This document shows positions 7,459-9,417 of a stretch of 9,417 nt of DNA, one piece after another; position 1 is the first letter of the stretch, and every line of letters starts with the position of its first letter. Under the pieces are notes generated by a model. The model saw only the letters and a program-made list of their open reading frames with translations. It did not search any database and was not told the origin of the DNA. Source of the stretch: CAWBNS01 sp964445105. Its GTDB lineage: Bacteria; Chlamydiota; Chlamydiia; Chlamydiales; JAJFMA01. Position numbers and translations under genes: made by a program. Location of the stretch: positions 1 through 9,417 of the forward strand of contig CAYUJS010000059.1 in NCBI GenBank assembly GCA_964445105.1. The letters run 5' to 3'.

Positions 7459-8584
7459 AAACCTGCTGATCGGCGCCTTTGTCTTGTCGGGCATCGGCAT
7501 CCTTGTCTTCGTGATTCTTTTTCTGCACCCCTCCGTGGGCAACGAAGGCCAGTACCTGCGCGTCCGCTTCGCCAATATCGACAAAGTGAGCGTAGGCACG
7601 CGCGTAACTTTTGCTGGGCGCCCCATAGGCGAAGTTTCTAAAATCGAAGAGATCTCAGCCCCGCGCCCCGATCTCTACTACAAAGGGAAAGTATACATCT
7701 ATGAGCTCACGCTGCGCATCGACACTTCGATCGATGTGTTTAGCTCTGACGAGGTGGGGCTACGTACCTCCGGCCTGCTCGGCGAACGCTCTGTAGCCAT
7801 CACCCCTCGGGCACCGAAGAAAAAAGGCTTTACCCTCAAAAAAATCAGCCACGACGACCTCCTCTTTTCTGTGGAGTCGGCTTCGCTCGAAGAAACCTTT
7901 GCAGAGTTCAACGATTTTGCAGCGCGCGCGGAGGCCACATTAGATTCGTTAACCGAGCAGATCGATCAAATGAGAGAACATAAGACTATTGAGCAGATCT
8001 CCACCACCTTCGCCAACCTCGCCGGCCTGACGAGTGCGCTCAATAAACCTGACGAGTGGGCAACCACAGTCGCTAATTTCAAAAAAGCGTCAGATAATAC
8101 GTTGAAATTTCTCGATTCAGCACAGCGCGTAGTCGATCAAATCGCCCGTGGCGAAGGCACCCTCGGCCGGCTCGTCATGACAGACGACCCTTACTTGCAT
8201 CTGCAAGCCCTCTTTAGCAAGGCCGAAACCACTATGGACGACATCAACCACTACGGCCTGCTATTCCACCTAGATAAAGGCTGGCAACGCCTGCGTGCAC
8301 GCCGGCTCAACCTCATGCAAAAACTGCGCTGCCCGCAACAATTCCGCAATTTCTTCGAGGATGAGCTGGCCCTCCTCAACACCTCGCTTTCACGTGTCTA
8401 CGCAGTTCTCGAAGAGACCGCCGCTACTTGCGCTCCCGAAGACCTTCTCTGCGACCGTCAATTTGAGAACGTCTTCGCAGAGCTCCTGCGACGCGTAGGC
8501 ACCCTAGAGGAAAACATCCGCATGTATAACCAACAACTTACTCATGTGCATGAAGATCGCAGTTCTAGAAAGTGCGCGCCGTGA
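7442..8584 (+). CDS. mlaD: MlaD-type MCE-domain protein with a long periplasmic C-terminal extension
   Basis: An inner-membrane anchored periplasmic protein that forms the lipid-binding ring on the MlaE/MlaF transporter. It has one N-terminal transmembrane segment (about residues 7-28, 'NLLIGAFVLSGIGILVFVIL'), then a single MCE domain at about 36-122 with 'YLRVRFANIDKVSVGTRVTF', 'AGRPIGEVSKIE' and 'GLRTSGLLGERSVAITPR'. At 380 aa it is about twice the length of E. coli MlaD (183 aa). The extra 230 or so residues are mostly helical and probably coiled coil ('LEETFAEFNDFAARAEATLD'), with a conserved-looking block 'YGLLFHLDKGWQRLRARR' (271-288). All four cysteines (about 297, 330, 337, 378) fall in the last 85 residues. 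The ATG at 7442 is preceded by AAGGGAG at good spacing. It overlaps the mlaF end by 17 bases, and its stop overlaps the yqgE start by four. No mlaC or mlaA is seen nearby, so the periplasmic partner is unknown. Confidence 0.93.
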   Translation: MPDQIKNLLIGAFVLSGIGILVFVILFLHPSVGNEGQYLRVRFANIDKVSVGTRVTFAGRPIGEVSKIEEISAPRPDLYYKGKVYIYELTLRIDTSIDVFSSDEVGLRTSGLLGERSVAITPRAPKKKGFTLKKISHDDLLFSVESASLEETFAEFNDFAARAEATLDSLTEQIDQMREHKTIEQISTTFANLAGLTSALNKPDEWATTVANFKKASDNTLKFLDSAQRVVDQIARGEGTLGRLVMTDDPYLHLQALFSKAETTMDDINHYGLLFHLDKGWQRLRARRLNLMQKLRCPQQFRNFFEDELALLNTSLSRVYAVLEETAATCAPEDLLCDRQFENVFAELLRRVGTLEENIRMYNQQLTHVHEDRSSRKCAP

Positions 8585-9153
8585 AATCCGTGCCCTATTC
8601 CACCATCCAGGAAGGCACCTTTCTCATCGCAACCCCGGGAATAGAGACAGGCTTGTTCTTCCGCTCAGTCGTGCTCATCGTCGAACACAGTCAGCAGGGC
8701 ACCTTCGGGCTAATTATCAACAAACCGCTGAAGGTAGAACTCCCCCAAGAAATCATCAACATCGCCAGCCTAGCAAATCCCTTTGTAGAGCTACGCGCAG
8801 GCGGACCCTTGCAGACAAACCAGCTGTTGTTGCTGCACACCGCCTCCAGTTACGAGAATCAGCAGATGCTAGAGCTTTGCAAAGGAGTCTCGCTCGGTGG
8901 AGATCTCGCCTTTTTGCAACAAGCAATGGCAGACGAGCATGGCCCACGCTTGCTTCTCTGTTTCGGATACGCCAGCTGGGGCGCCGGACAGGCTGAACGC
9001 GAGTTCCTAGATGGAAGCTGGTTGCTACACCCCGCTACTGAACAGCACGTGTTCGATATCCCAGCAGAGCAGCTCTGGCAAAGCCTTTTAAGACAAATGG
9101 GCGGCAAGTACGCCTCCCTGTCCCTTATTCCAGAAGACCTTTCCGTAAACTAG
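8581..9153 (+). CDS. yqgE: YqgE/AlgH family protein (UPF0301, DUF179)
   Basis: A 190-aa soluble protein with no signal peptide (E. coli YqgE has 187 aa). The family is widespread and its biochemical function is not settled; AlgH was named from alginate regulation in Pseudomonas. Clear family motifs are 'LIATPGIETGLFFRSVVLIV' (15-34), 'GTFGLIINKPL' (40-50), 'RAGGPLQTNQLLLLH' (72-86), 'SLGGDLAFL' (104-112) and 'CFGYASWGAGQAEREFLDGS' (127-146) continuing into 'WLL'. I prefer GTG 8581 (MKSVPYSTIQEG) because it forms a GTGA overlap with the mlaD stop, typical of coupled genes; in-frame GTG 8572 would add three residues and cannot be excluded. The upstream ribosome site is weak (AGAAAG). Its place at the end of a lipid-transport operon is a hint about function but could be a shared-transcript accident. 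Confidence 0.94.
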   Translation: MKSVPYSTIQEGTFLIATPGIETGLFFRSVVLIVEHSQQGTFGLIINKPLKVELPQEIINIASLANPFVELRAGGPLQTNQLLLLHTASSYENQQMLELCKGVSLGGDLAFLQQAMADEHGPRLLLCFGYASWGAGQAEREFLDGSWLLHPATEQHVFDIPAEQLWQSLLRQMGGKYASLSLIPEDLSVN

Positions 9154-9284
9154 CAAAACCGCCATTTAAGGCTGCTGCTAACGCGTACCTTCAGAGTCTA
9201 TCCCCTCTTGAAGCTCCGAGCGGGAGCCGTCGCCAATTTTGTAAGCGAAGGTAAAACGCAACAGTGGGAAACGGCAGAAGTAAC

Positions 9285-9312
9285 CCAGGCACTCCCCAAT
9301 GGGAGCGCCTGG
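9285..9312 (-). terminator. Strong hairpin at a convergent junction, probable terminator of the gene entering from the right
   Basis: Read on the minus strand, CCAGGCGCTCCC pairs with GGGAGTGCCTGG around the loop ATTG: twelve consecutive pairs, one of them G-U. On the plus strand the same position is an A-C mismatch, so the fold is better in minus-strand RNA. It starts 12 bases past the stop codon of the minus-strand reading that ends at 9325. A moderately T-rich stretch follows (GTTACTTCTGCCGTTTCCC), not a perfect T run. It may act in both directions and also end the yqgE transcript. The rest of 9154-9284 contains only a weak 5-bp hairpin at 9213-9227. Confidence 0.6.
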
Positions 9313-9324
9313 AGCTATCGCGTC

Positions 9325-9417
9325 CTACCAATTATCGCTCAAAGACTTCCCTCTCTTACTGCCAGCTATGCCTCCTGCAGTAGCTCCCACTAAAAAAAAG
9401 ACGCCAGCTGGCTCCGG
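9325..9417 (-). CDS. C-terminal end of an unidentified gene running in from the right edge
   Basis: The minus strand reads 30 codons from the window edge to a TAG at 9327-9325: 'PEPAGVFFLVGATAGGIAGS' followed by 'KRGKSLSDNW'. The hydrophobic, glycine- and alanine-rich run (GATAGGIAG), followed by Lys/Arg, looks like a last membrane helix with a short basic tail, or a glycine-zipper segment. The hairpin right after the stop supports a real gene end. The fragment is too short to name, and the opposite strand also has an open frame here, so the call is tentative. Confidence 0.35.
   Translation of the reverse strand, partial: PEPAGVFFLVGATAGGIAGSKRGKSLSDNW

Noticed and set aside
8544..8996. 150-codon plus-strand frame overlapping yqgE
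   Set aside because: Out of frame with the clear YqgE motifs, and its composition (Arg/His/Ala-rich) is typical of a shadow frame.
9299..9417. Plus-strand frame from ATG 9299 open to the window edge (MGAPGAIASYQLSLKDF...)
   Set aside because: The ATG sits in the loop of the strong hairpin, has no good ribosome site, and the sequence turns Pro/Ala/Lys-rich; the minus-strand gene end explains the region better.
1..9417. CRISPR arrays, tRNA, rRNA, phage genes or a defence island
   Set aside because: I saw no regular direct repeats with spacers, no cloverleaf-like segments and no phage or defence genes other than the degraded AAA/PD-(D/E)XK gene, whose link to defence is not established.

Overview
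The window looks like a stretch of chromosome from a Gram-negative, diderm bacterium, most likely an environmental (amoeba-associated) member of the Chlamydiota. This assignment is an inference. It rests on three things: the long MlaD-type protein, whose C-terminal 'YGLLFHLDKGWQR' block resembles those I associate with chlamydial and deltaproteobacterial MCE proteins; the presence of an AAA-ATPase-like/PD-(D/E)XK family gene, a family that is expanded in chlamydia-like organisms; and E. coli-like promoter hexamers. Base composition appears to be near 50% GC, higher than in the classical Chlamydia, so I do not name a genus.

Left third (1-2234): a decaying accessory region. A minus-strand gene of the AAA-ATPase-like + PD-(D/E)XK nuclease family occupies 1-1479 and runs off the left edge. 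It carries a one-base frameshift between Walker A and Walker B, and its nuclease active-site residues appear to be replaced. To its right are about 400 bases with no gene I can support. Then comes a short, frame-broken coiled-coil segment that looks like the N-terminal remnant of an IS66-like transposase.

Centre and right (2235-9153): an envelope lipid-transport block, all on the plus strand. A TamB/AsmA-like bridge protein (1193 aa) is followed by a tight mlaE-mlaF-mlaD-yqgE operon: a permease, an ATPase, an MCE substrate-binding protein with a long periplasmic extension, and a YqgE/AlgH protein of unknown function. MlaE, MlaF and MlaD would form an inner-membrane ABC complex that moves phospholipid between membrane and periplasm. 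TamB would provide a hydrophobic groove that spans the periplasm. The two first genes, tamB and mlaE, lack a Shine-Dalgarno sequence and each has a TTG-N3/17-bp/TAT-like promoter placed so that transcription would start at or within two bases of the ATG. The internal mlaF and mlaD do have Shine-Dalgarno sequences and overlap or abut their neighbours.

Right edge (9154-9417): an apparently convergent junction. A strong 12-bp hairpin (9285-9312) lies just past the stop codon of what seems to be the last 30 codons of a minus-strand gene that enters from the right.
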